From: Candidatus Heimdallarchaeota archaeon AB_125
GTDB taxonomy: Archaea; Asgardarchaeota; Heimdallarchaeia; Heimdallarchaeales; Heimdallarchaeaceae
Assembly (NCBI GenBank): GCA_001940755.1
Contig: MEHH01000117.1
Coordinates: forward strand, 1 to 7,811
DNA length: 7,811 bases
Reading direction: 5' to 3'
The position numbers were made by a program, and so were the translations under genes. Positions 1 through 5,619 of this stretch are shown here, in pieces; position 1 is the stretch's first letter, and each line of letters opens with the position of its first letter. Below the pieces are notes generated by a model. That model was not told the origin of the DNA, did no database searches, and saw only the letters and a program-made list of their open reading frames with translations.

Positions 1-1
1 A

Positions 2-484
2 TCATTTACTGATGCAAAGTGGTTAAGAGGATTTTTAAAATATTATTATCTTGCTCTTAAAGGTATAGCAAAATATAGGTTAGTTCCTTCCATTATAACT
101 ATTGACGATTTAGATCCAATAAAATTAAAACTTCTTATAATGGCAGCTGGATTTGGAAGTAGATTTGGAGCAGGTTTCAATGTATTTCCTGATAATTATC
201 ATTTCATGAAAGATTTTGCGATTGTTTATGTTGGAGATGTTAGGAAATTATACCAACTATATTTACTAAATGTACTTAAACCAGGTAAGCATATTGGTAA
301 AAAAGGAGTACACATGTTAAGAGGTTTAAATGTAAAAGTAGAAACAGAGAAACCAGTACCTGTAGAAGTAGAAGGTGAAATCGTAAGTTTTGGTACAAAA
401 AATATTGAATTTAAGATAGCACCAAAACCAATGAGAACAATTGTTCCACAAGAGTTACTTGATTTACAGAAGGCAGAATCATAG
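2..484 (+). CDS. Diacylglycerol/lipid kinase family protein (YegS/BmrU-like), C-terminal part, 5' end outside window
   Basis: The frame is open from the first bases, so this is the last 160 residues of a longer protein; the ATG at 140 is internal. The fragment matches the C-terminal beta-sandwich half of the diacylglycerol kinase/YegS/BmrU family. It has a Gly-rich GFGSRFGAGF stretch, a later PGKHIGKKGVHMLRG segment (the family's G-x-H turn before a strand), then a Pro-Val-Glu-Val-Glu-Gly-Glu motif matching the family 'P-x-x-x-D-G-E' near the end. The protein finishes in basic and proline residues, as relatives do (KPMRTIVP). Family members phosphorylate lipid alcohols such as diacylglycerol with ATP on the cytoplasmic membrane face. 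In an archaeon the substrate could be an archaeal lipid precursor, but the sequence does not show this. The nucleotide-binding N-terminal domain lies outside the window, so catalytic competence cannot be judged. The family call is fairly sure; the substrate is unknown. Confidence 0.75.
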   Translation, partial: SFTDAKWLRGFLKYYYLALKGIAKYRLVPSIITIDDLDPIKLKLLIMAAGFGSRFGAGFNVFPDNYHFMKDFAIVYVGDVRKLYQLYLLNVLKPGKHIGKKGVHMLRGLNVKVETEKPVPVEVEGEIVSFGTKNIEFKIAPKPMRTIVPQELLDLQKAES

Positions 485-500
485 AAAAAGAGATAAACAC

Positions 501-510
501 TTAATTTATA
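501..510 (+). promoter_or_regulatory. Possible TATA box for the zinc-ribbon gene
   Basis: TTAATTTATA is TATA-like. Placed about 26 bases upstream of transcription start, it would put the start near 533 and leave a leader of about 30 bases before the ATG at 564. AT-rich DNA gives many such matches, so this is weak. Confidence 0.3.
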
Positions 511-546
511 TTTCTCTTTAGAATCTCTTTCATGAAGAGTGATTCT
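503..546 (+). terminator. T-rich tract and imperfect stem-loop between lipid kinase and zinc-ribbon gene
   Basis: A T-rich stretch (503-519) is followed by an inverted repeat. The left arm AGAATCTCTT (520-529) pairs with AAGAG (535-539) and ATTCT (542-546), separated by a two-base bulge (TG), with a five-base loop TCATG. This gives ten base pairs in two blocks. Archaeal termination mainly needs U-rich RNA, so the T-tract could end the lipid kinase transcript. The hairpin itself is not followed by T residues, so it could instead shape the leader of the next gene. The role is inferred. Confidence 0.4.
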
Positions 547-563
547 GATATTGAGTGAATTTA

Positions 564-1028
564 ATGCATGTAGGATTCATAATTCAACCTTTATCTCCAG
601 CTGAAACCAAGAACAAAGTAATCATTATTTTTGAAAAGGACCGAGAAATGTTCCCAAAAGATGGTGTTCTTTTCTTTATTGAATCATATAATGAAACATA
701 TGGAAGCCATATTACTAAAGATAATCAGATCACTGGACTCGATGAATGGTTTAATGAATACCCTATAAAGAAGGGTGATATTATTGTTCTTTCTAAATAT
801 TCAGAAGGGTATTATTTATCCTCAACATCTGAGATTATAGAGCAACAACATCACTTTACAATTGAAATGGATAGGATTTTATCCCTCGAACCTGGAGATA
901 TCTTATGCCCAAATTGTAGGTATAATCTAGAACATGCAGGACTAGGTTCAAGAAAAGATTCATATATTTTAAAATGTGCTCGATGTGGATTTGCGTTAGT
1001 TAAAAAAAGTGATTACGATTTAGAATAA
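564..1028 (+). CDS. Zinc-ribbon protein of unknown function
   Basis: This 154-residue soluble protein is not one I recognise. Its C-terminus carries a clear zinc ribbon: C115-P-N-C118 and C138-A-R-C141, twenty residues apart. The N-terminal 90 residues look beta-rich, with a run of the form Y-x-x-x-x-N-x-I-x-G-L-x-x-W-F (N54, G58, L59, W62, F63) followed by K-K-G-D-I-I-V-L (about 69-76). A 'G-L-x-x-W-F ... G-D-x-I/V' pattern is reminiscent of small beta-barrel DNA-binding modules such as B3/EcoRII-N-like domains, but that is only an impression. A zinc ribbon next to a beta-barrel would suit nucleic-acid binding or a transcription accessory role; this is inference. I chose the ATG at 564 over an in-frame GTG at 555 because a weak GAGTGA lies five bases ahead of it; GTG would add three residues. 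There are no membrane segments. The neighbours do not indicate a pathway. Confidence 0.6.
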   Translation: MHVGFIIQPLSPAETKNKVIIIFEKDREMFPKDGVLFFIESYNETYGSHITKDNQITGLDEWFNEYPIKKGDIIVLSKYSEGYYLSSTSEIIEQQHHFTIEMDRILSLEPGDILCPNCRYNLEHAGLGSRKDSYILKCARCGFALVKKSDYDLE

Positions 1029-1086
1029 TCAACAAATATTATATTCCATTCTAATTCCCCTGTAGTGTAGTATTTTAGTATTTTTA
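1020..1086 (+). terminator. Probable transcription end after zinc-ribbon gene
   Basis: A perfect 7-bp inverted repeat TTAGAAT (1020-1026) / ATTCTAA (1048-1054) starts inside the last codons, with its left arm reaching the first base of the TAA stop. Downstream is a tandem 8-mer TAGTATTT (1068-1075 and 1076-1083) in a T-rich stretch. U-rich RNA is the usual archaeal termination signal. The 21-base loop makes the hairpin weak, so the T-rich part is the better evidence. Confidence 0.4.
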
Positions 1087-1130
1087 CATAAGATTTGGAA
1101 TTTCGATAAGTGTGCATGTGAAAATACCTA

Positions 1131-1141
1131 TGTATTATATG
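1131..1141 (+). promoter_or_regulatory. TATA box for the longin-wHTH gene
   Basis: TGTATTATATG is TATA-like, with its centre about 34 bases before the ATG at 1171. That predicts a transcript start near 1164 and a leader of a few bases. It argues against the upstream in-frame TTG at 1147, which would lie before the transcript start. Confidence 0.45.
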
Positions 1142-1170
1142 AGTTTTTGTGCTTAACTGATTTTATTTGC

Positions 1171-1791
1171 ATGAAATTTATGCTACATAATATTTGGATC
1201 GCTAAAGATACAGGAGAATGCCTTTTTCATCGAAAGTATGGTAGCATAGATCATGATGAGAATCTTATAACAAGTTTTCTTAGTGCAATTGAGATTTTTG
1301 CTCAAAATGTGGATGAAGGATGTGATTTCTTACAAACAACTCGTTATAAATTCGTATATACAACTTCTGATACAACAGTTACTGTAGCCTGCATCGATAA
1401 CACTGATGATGATTGTACAATTAGAGATGAACTAGAGAAAATTCAGGCTGAGTTTCATAAACGTTTTGCAAGTGAATTGATAGAATGGAGAGGTAGAGTG
1501 GAGCACTTTGGCAAAATGAGTGGCTATGTCGATGCACGACTTGAGAAGTATAGTTCTCCAGTAGCAAATTTAACTTCTTCCAAATTAGAGCTTAATCCTC
1601 AGATTATTAGTAGAGATATTGGCAAGAAATTTAGTAGCCAACAACAAAAAGTAATTTCGTTGCTAAAGTATAAAGGTTCTGCCACATTAGGTGATATTGT
1701 AAAACTGATGAAATTGAATGAAGATGATGCACAGCAAGCTACAAATGATTTATTATACAAAAATATCATTCGTCAAGTTCCAATAGCATAG
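1171..1791 (+). CDS. Longin-domain protein with C-terminal winged helix (Asgard-type)
   Basis: The 206-residue protein has two parts. Residues about 4-125 read as a longin/roadblock-like alpha-beta fold: a first strand HNIWIAKDTGECLFHRKYG, a helix N31-F43, strands around Y59-Y63 and T69-I75, and a long helix around R85-F99. This N-terminal signature is typical of longin proteins that are abundant in Asgard archaea. Eukaryotic relatives include longin domains of SNAREs, the SRP receptor alpha subunit and GTPase regulators. Residues about 155-206 look like a winged helix-turn-helix: Q157-L165, then the S170-A-T-L-G-D-I-V-K-L-M recognition region and a wing near the C-terminus. A charged linker (126-154) joins them. 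The fusion suggests a transcription factor or adaptor with a longin dimer or GTPase-binding module; that is inference. ATG at 1171 is the first after the TATA box; ATG at 1180 (MLHNIWI) is an equally good start. The protease gene follows after 54 bases, so co-transcription is possible. Confidence 0.7.
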   Translation: MKFMLHNIWIAKDTGECLFHRKYGSIDHDENLITSFLSAIEIFAQNVDEGCDFLQTTRYKFVYTTSDTTVTVACIDNTDDDCTIRDELEKIQAEFHKRFASELIEWRGRVEHFGKMSGYVDARLEKYSSPVANLTSSKLELNPQIISRDIGKKFSSQQQKVISLLKYKGSATLGDIVKLMKLNEDDAQQATNDLLYKNIIRQVPIA

Positions 1792-1810
1792 AAGTTTTCA
1801 AAAGACAAAG

Positions 1811-1826
1811 GTTTTAAAGTATTTTA
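1811..1826 (+). promoter_or_regulatory. Possible TATA box for the M48 protease gene
   Basis: The run GTTTTAAAGTATTTTA contains TTTTAAAG (1812-1819), centred about 30 bases ahead of the ATG at 1846. This fits a leaderless or nearly leaderless start, and there is no good Shine-Dalgarno sequence. The gene could still be read through from the longin gene 54 bases upstream. Confidence 0.4.
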
Positions 1827-1845
1827 AGTCAAAGCCATTGATAAT

Positions 1846-4374
1846 ATGTCACTTATCGATTACTGGAATCTGTTATGGGATTTAATTAAAAATGATCCCA
1901 ATATTGGAATAGGTATTCTCATTGCCTTGTTAGGATTAATCTTTCTTATTTCAGAAATTGTAACTAAAATCAGACACGGAACAACTTCAGAGAATCTCAT
2001 GTTAGCCTTTATAGCTCTAACATTCGGTCTTGTATTGATTTTTCTTAGTAATTGGTTAATAGCAATCGCATTGAGTTTGTTCGTATTAGCTGTTTATCAA
2101 ACATATGTGTTAAGAGAATCTCCAGTATGGAGAGAACTTATGATAATATCAGTAGTTACGTATTTTGTATTTTTAGTGGGGACAGTTGGAGATAAAGTCT
2201 GGCAGCTTGTAACAGGAGAAAAAAACGAACTGTTTACAGGTTGGGCATACAATATAATGCTATATGTTTTCATAATTCTCGCCCTTATATTCTTTGGAAA
2301 GAAATTCGTATTAGTTAGTCGTTTCATGTCTCCCCAAGTTCTATACTTGACACTCTTTGCTCTTGTTTATGTTGCATTATATGGAGTTGGAAAATTAATT
2401 CCAGGATTTGATAACCTTACATGGAACTTTATTGGACTTATTTCATATTCATTGTCGAATTTCTTCACGATTGATAATAATACAATTTCAGCTAGTGCTG
2501 GTAATCATTTAGGTGGCTTAGTCAAGACAGATTCCCCTCTAATACAAAGAACAATTTTTCTCTCTTTAGGACCTTGGGAAATGATCATTCTTCTCTCAAT
2601 TCTAATGTATTTCATTTCTGGTTGGCTTCTTACTATACTACTAGGAATAAAACCAACTGATAACAAAAGAGTTCTGAAACTTGTTGAAGAAGTAAGAGTT
2701 CGATTAGGTATTAAGAGAAAAGTCAAGGTTGGTTTTGTTGAAGCTCCAATTCTGAATGCGATGGCATATGGACCTTTATTCGATCAAAGAATAGCACTTA
2801 TAGCTTCAAGTTTAGATGAATTTAGCGATGATGATATTAGAGGAATCGTTGCACATGAATTAGCTCATAATAGAAGAGCTCACATTGTCTGGCTTCAAAT
2901 ATTAGCCTGGGTAGAGATGATTATTAAGAAAGCATTTTTACTACCTGCAACAACTCTGGATTATGCAGCTGTGAAAGGGCTTATCCCTTTTGGATGGTAT
3001 TTCTTGATTAGCTATGGTATTATTGCAGTTCTTTATATTTTTGTTAGAATTCTGGAAGGTGATGCAGATTTACAGACAAAAAAAGCAGGTTATGGTAGAG
3101 AGTTAGCTCAAGCGTTGTATAAACTTGAAGGTTTTTATCAAGGGGTTGCAGGTGATTTCGGGATAAATGTACAGCTATTGACAGGTAAAGAATTTTCTCC
3201 AGAGGAGAAACAAAGATTCCAAGGTGAAGCAGCTATGAGACTCTATAAACACCTTTACAGACCTGGTAGATGGGACATGGTTGCAAATTTGTTTATGTCA
3301 CATCCTCGAACAGCATATAGAATTGTAGCAGTTGTAAGTGATGATTATTCTCCTGTAAAAGGAGCACTAATGCCTTTCTGGTTGATTTTACCTAATTTTA
3401 TTAGAGGAAAAGCAATTAAGAAATTGAGTAAAAAACGTGAAGATTTCTCTAAATTAATTTCTGATAGATATACTGAATATCACGGAAAAGATGGCGTAAA
3501 ATCATTCCTTGAAATTACAAGAATGCATGATTTAATCTCAATGCTCAAAGGCAGATATGTTGTAGCTTATGATAGAATTTTTGATGATTGTATAGAAGGT
3601 GAAATTACAGATATTGAAATAAGTGATACTATCGTTAGACCTCTTCTATTAAATATTCAAACAGAGACAGAAGTTAAGAAAATTCTTTTCACAGATTATG
3701 TTATACACGACGCTCTTAAGAATGATAATTATATACTAAAGAATGGTAAAATTGGTAAGTTAGTCTCTTGGGAAAAAGAAGAAAAAACTCAAAGACCTAC
3801 ATTTACTTTTCAAGAAATTTCCGATTCTTCTAAAACATTCCAGAGAGACTACACTGGGAAACCAATATCATATTTTACAGAATTAATTGGAAAGGAAGTT
3901 TTCAGTTATAATGATGGATTGGATAGAAAAGCAGTTTTAACAGAAATTTCGTTTGAAACAAACTTCGCATCTTCGAAACTGATTCTTGAAACTGATGATA
4001 ATGGAAAAATGAAAAAATTTGAAGTAAAAGGCAAGGATGTAATTATTGATCTGCCACCAGTTCTAGTAAGACTAAATCCAGATAAAAAGGATCATCAAAC
4101 TAGCCTAATAGAGTCTATCATAGATAAGTCAGTAATCCTTTATACAAAAGAAGAATTGGAAACAGGTATTGCTTGTTCAATATCAACAATAAGCGATGAA
4201 AAATTAACTTACAAAATAAAAGATAAAGAATTTGAAATTGAAAGAAAGAAAGTTGATTACATTTACATCTATACAGATATTCCAAAGTTCATGATAAAGA
4301 AGCATATTTCTTCTTTGGATAGACTTCTTATGAGAATTTCAAATATAAGAGATATGAAGTATATTTTTGGATGA
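1846..4374 (+). CDS. Multi-pass membrane M48-family zinc metalloprotease with repeat C-terminal region
   Basis: This 842-residue protein is an M48 (HtpX/Ste24 clan) integral membrane metallopeptidase. The zinc site is complete: H337-E-L-A-H341 gives two His ligands and the catalytic Glu338, and E404-x-x-x-D408 supplies the third ligand and its partner. S-H486-P487-R matches the conserved His-Pro segment downstream. Hydrophobic spans lie at about 21-39, 51-69, 70-88, 98-115, 134-151, 165-186 and 245-267 before the active site, and at about 347-365 and 381-403 after it. HtpX has about four spans, so this N-terminus is much larger. A linker (about 500-560) leads to a soluble, beta-rich region to 842 with three similar segments. 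Family members cleave membrane proteins at or near the cytoplasmic face, often in membrane quality control; Ste24 also processes prenylated CAAX proteins. The substrate here is unknown. The protease call is firm from motifs; the function of the 280-residue tail is not known. Confidence 0.9.
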   Translation: MSLIDYWNLLWDLIKNDPNIGIGILIALLGLIFLISEIVTKIRHGTTSENLMLAFIALTFGLVLIFLSNWLIAIALSLFVLAVYQTYVLRESPVWRELMIISVVTYFVFLVGTVGDKVWQLVTGEKNELFTGWAYNIMLYVFIILALIFFGKKFVLVSRFMSPQVLYLTLFALVYVALYGVGKLIPGFDNLTWNFIGLISYSLSNFFTIDNNTISASAGNHLGGLVKTDSPLIQRTIFLSLGPWEMIILLSILMYFISGWLLTILLGIKPTDNKRVLKLVEEVRVRLGIKRKVKVGFVEAPILNAMAYGPLFDQRIALIASSLDEFSDDDIRGIVAHELAHNRRAHIVWLQILAWVEMIIKKAFLLPATTLDYAAVKGLIPFGWYFLISYGIIAVLYIFVRILEGDADLQTKKAGYGRELAQALYKLEGFYQGVAGDFGINVQLLTGKEFSPEEKQRFQGEAAMRLYKHLYRPGRWDMVANLFMSHPRTAYRIVAVVSDDYSPVKGALMPFWLILPNFIRGKAIKKLSKKREDFSKLISDRYTEYHGKDGVKSFLEITRMHDLISMLKGRYVVAYDRIFDDCIEGEITDIEISDTIVRPLLLNIQTETEVKKILFTDYVIHDALKNDNYILKNGKIGKLVSWEKEEKTQRPTFTFQEISDSSKTFQRDYTGKPISYFTELIGKEVFSYNDGLDRKAVLTEISFETNFASSKLILETDDNGKMKKFEVKGKDVIIDLPPVLVRLNPDKKDHQTSLIESIIDKSVILYTKEELETGIACSISTISDEKLTYKIKDKEFEIERKKVDYIYIYTDIPKFMIKKHISSLDRLLMRISNIRDMKYIFG
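3544..4278 (+). repeat. Three degenerate beta-rich repeats encoded in the M48 protease tail
   Basis: Three segments of about 55-60 residues share a pattern at residues about 567-623, 679-736 and 757-811. Each opens with a Leu/Ile then G/D-K/R-x-V and an aromatic two to three residues on (LKGRYVVAYD, LIGKEVFSYN, IIDKSVILYT). Each then has a small-residue turn and a strand with T/S and I (EGEITDIEI, KAVLTEISF, IACSISTI), a further strand ending in Leu/Ile, a short charged turn, and a final V/I-rich strand. The order resembles small SH3/PRC-type beta-barrels. There is no DNA-level identity among the copies, so the duplication, if real, is old. The match was made by eye. Confidence 0.45.
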
Positions 4375-4401
4375 TTTTCTAGCAAAATCTCCTTTTTTCT
4401 C
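4373..4401 (+). terminator. Hairpin plus T-tract after the M48 protease gene
   Basis: A perfect 6-bp inverted repeat GATTTT (4373-4378) / AAAATC (4384-4389), with five-base spacer CTAGC, overlaps the last two bases of the TGA stop. It is followed at once by TCCTTTTTTCTCT (4390-4402). Stem-loop then T-run on the coding strand is the form of a terminator, and it sits in the 35-base gap before the convergent flavin reductase gene. Confidence 0.6.
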
Positions 4402-4409
4402 TAATATTC

Positions 4410-5033
4410 TCAATACCTTATGTGGTCGATTCCTTTCGTTTGACCTATATGCCCTACTTTTTCTCCAAATGTCCAGAGCTCTCCACATCCTGCAACCATA
4501 CCAAAAAAACGCTTAGATTCAGGAATTAATCTTCCATTTTCATCTGTCACACCCTTTTGAATAGTAGTTCTCACTACTTCAGCAAAAAAGACTGTTCTAC
4601 TAGGTAATAGTTCATGGGAGGAAATAACCTTACATTCAAGAATTATAGGAGCTTCTGCAATTCCAGGAGCATCGATATATTTTGACGAGATTCTTGTCAA
4701 ATTTGCTCTTTCAAATTTATCATCTCTTTCAGTTGCACACATATCAATGATGTCAAAGGAATTAACCCACGAGGCATCGGGTACATTTAAGGTAAACTCT
4801 TTGTGTTTGTGAATTAAGTCAAGAGCAACATGTTCATGCTCATTTCTTGCACTTTTCATGCTAACACTTATACCAACTTGTGGAGGTTTTCCATTTAATA
4901 TAAAAGTCCAAGCAACTGCAATATCATCTCTTATATCATCATCACCTTTAACACCTAGTATAATTGATGGAACAGGTGGTAACATTGGTCCAGGTTCAGC
5001 TAATTCAATTCGAGTATCACTCATATTTTTCAT
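4410..5033 (-). CDS. Flavin reductase-like, FMN-binding split-barrel protein
   Basis: The 207-residue protein fits the flavin reductase-like/flavoredoxin family (FMN-binding split barrel). Family features in order are: an N-terminal P-x-P strand (LPPVPSIILGV, about 18-28); A41-W42-T followed by the P-P-x-V-G-I-S-V strand (50-57); E79-F-T-L-N-V-P85; K106-F-x-x-x-x-L-T113; A122-P then E-A-P-I-I-L-E-C-K-V (127-136); and H140 ahead of a strand ending FFAEVV. Relatives bind FMN and transfer electrons or reduce free flavin with NAD(P)H; some act as redox partners without an independent reductase role. The partner here is not evident from the neighbours. The length is typical. ATG at 5033 is the first start after a TATA-like box 24-32 bases upstream, consistent with a leaderless mRNA; a second ATG at 5024 would remove three residues. 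The protein is soluble and cytoplasmic. The family is clear; the physiological role is open. Confidence 0.8.
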   Translation of the reverse strand: MKNMSDTRIELAEPGPMLPPVPSIILGVKGDDDIRDDIAVAWTFILNGKPPQVGISVSMKSARNEHEHVALDLIHKHKEFTLNVPDASWVNSFDIIDMCATERDDKFERANLTRISSKYIDAPGIAEAPIILECKVISSHELLPSRTVFFAEVVRTTIQKGVTDENGRLIPESKRFFGMVAGCGELWTFGEKVGHIGQTKGIDHIRY

Positions 5034-5056
5034 CTATTTTACTAAAAGTGCGTCTT

Positions 5057-5065
5057 AATTTAAAA
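5057..5065 (-). promoter_or_regulatory. TATA box for the flavin reductase-like gene
   Basis: On the minus strand this reads as a TTTTAAATT-type box whose centre is about 28 bases from the ATG at 5033. With the usual archaeal spacing, transcription would begin at or very near the start codon, giving a leaderless mRNA. Confidence 0.5.
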
Positions 5066-5092
5066 TATTCTGATGATAGGAGATCCATTGAA

Positions 5093-5111
5093 TTGATTCT
5101 TTTTGAATCAA
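5093..5111. promoter_or_regulatory. Dyad TTGATTC-N5-GAATCAA, candidate operator in a divergent promoter region
   Basis: This is a perfect 7-bp inverted repeat with a five-T spacer. It lies about 30 bases upstream of the flavin reductase TATA box, within the 211 bases separating two divergent start codons. A 19-bp dyad with a five-base centre is the size of a site for a dimeric winged-helix regulator. The rest of this intergenic region (5034-5244) holds the two TATA boxes and a short palindrome CAATATATTG (5162-5171) but no credible gene. The function is inferred. Confidence 0.4.
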
Positions 5112-5215
5112 AATCCTTCTCTTAGACATATCTTCAAATTTGCTAGTTTCATGTTTTATGTCAATATATTGTGTTTTTATGTGTTTCCAGTATATTATGC
5201 TGATATTAAGCCTTG

Positions 5216-5227
5216 TTTTTAATAAAG
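5216..5227 (+). promoter_or_regulatory. Possible TATA box for the Mrr-like gene
   Basis: TTTTTAATAAAG is centred about 24 bases before the ATG at 5245. It supports that ATG, with a leaderless mRNA, over in-frame upstream starts such as the ATG at 5140. Confidence 0.4.
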
Positions 5228-5244
5228 TCCCATTCTTACACTTA

Positions 5245-5613
5245 ATGAACAATGAAGAATCTATCATCAACTATGTACTTAGGAATGAACTAGCTTCAAG
5301 AAATATACCTGTAAGAGAAAATGCTACTTTTAAATTTGGTAGAAAGAAATATGTGATAGATTTCTATCTTAATGGACATGATATCGGTATTGTAACTATG
5401 AACTGGAAACGAACAATTCCCACAAATAAGTTACTCCAACTTGAACAATTAATAATTTCACTAAAACTGAAAAAATTGGTTTTGATTTGCAATTCGATAA
5501 GTACTAACGCAAAAGATTTCCTCGCAAGACGCAATATTCCAATACAAGTCATTCATCTAAATGAAATCCTGTACAAAGAAAGAAGGATTGAAGATTTAAT
5601 TGCTAGTTATTGA
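5245..5613 (+). CDS. Small Mrr-like restriction-endonuclease-fold protein with degenerate active site
   Basis: The 122-residue protein has the layout of the Mrr-like branch of the PD-(D/E)xK fold. A first helix (E4-L16) is followed by a strand pair K30-F-G-R-K-K-Y-V-I-D39-F, a second strand with W54-K55-R56, a helix (T60-L73) and a strand KLVLICNS (77-84). Then comes S86-T-N-A-K-D-F-L-A-R-R-N-I, the typical 'S ... A ... F A ... I' segment. Active relatives have D then E-x-K, usually in E-C-K-D-W. Here D39 is kept, but the E-x-K positions read V50-T-M52, just before N-W-K-R. The protein is therefore probably not a nuclease, although the fold and DNA binding may remain. I chose ATG 5245 because homology-like sequence begins there and a TATA-like box sits upstream. 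The longer frame from 5140 adds a hydrophobic, non-conserved-looking stretch. It ends two bases before the stop of the convergent beta-CASP gene. Confidence 0.6.
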   Translation: MNNEESIINYVLRNELASRNIPVRENATFKFGRKKYVIDFYLNGHDIGIVTMNWKRTIPTNKLLQLEQLIISLKLKKLVLICNSISTNAKDFLARRNIPIQVIHLNEILYKERRIEDLIASY

Positions 5614-5619
5614 AACTAG
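5603..5619. terminator. Inverted repeat spanning two convergent stop codons
   Basis: CTAGTT (5603-5608) and AACTAG (5614-5619) form a perfect 6-bp repeat with loop ATTGA. The loop contains most or all of the TGA stop of the plus-strand gene, and the right arm contains the TAG stop of the minus-strand gene. It could act in both directions, but the stem is weak and no strong T-run follows in either direction. Confidence 0.35.

Noticed and set aside
1068..1083. Tandem TAGTATTT as a CRISPR or mobile-element repeat
   Set aside because: There are only two 8-base copies, with no spacers and no larger repeat structure.
1147..1170. TTG start at 1147 for the longin protein
   Set aside because: It would sit between the TATA box and the predicted transcript start, and the added residues do not belong to the longin fold.
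1029..1170. Possible small RNA gene or riboswitch in the gap before the longin gene
   Set aside because: Only a T-rich transcription-end region, a tandem 8-mer and a TATA box can be seen; there is no stable multi-stem structure.
2097..2726. Two minus-strand open frames (2097-2327 and 2505-2726) inside the M48 gene
   Set aside because: They are antisense to strongly coding membrane segments and show no family features.
4858..5058. Plus-strand open frame of 66 codons antisense to the flavin reductase-like gene
   Set aside because: The opposite strand encodes clear family motifs, so this is a shadow frame.
5140..5244. Upstream extension of the Mrr-like frame to an ATG at 5140
   Set aside because: The extra 35 residues are hydrophobic and unlike the family's N-terminus, and a TATA-like box lies inside this stretch just before the ATG at 5245.
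5055..5270. Minus-strand open frame of 71 codons in the divergent region
   Set aside because: It overlaps both promoter regions and the Mrr-like start and has no recognisable domain; its composition is that of translated AT-rich intergenic DNA.
5364..5552. Minus-strand open frame inside the Mrr-like gene
   Set aside because: It is antisense to a gene with a recognisable fold pattern and shows no features of its own.
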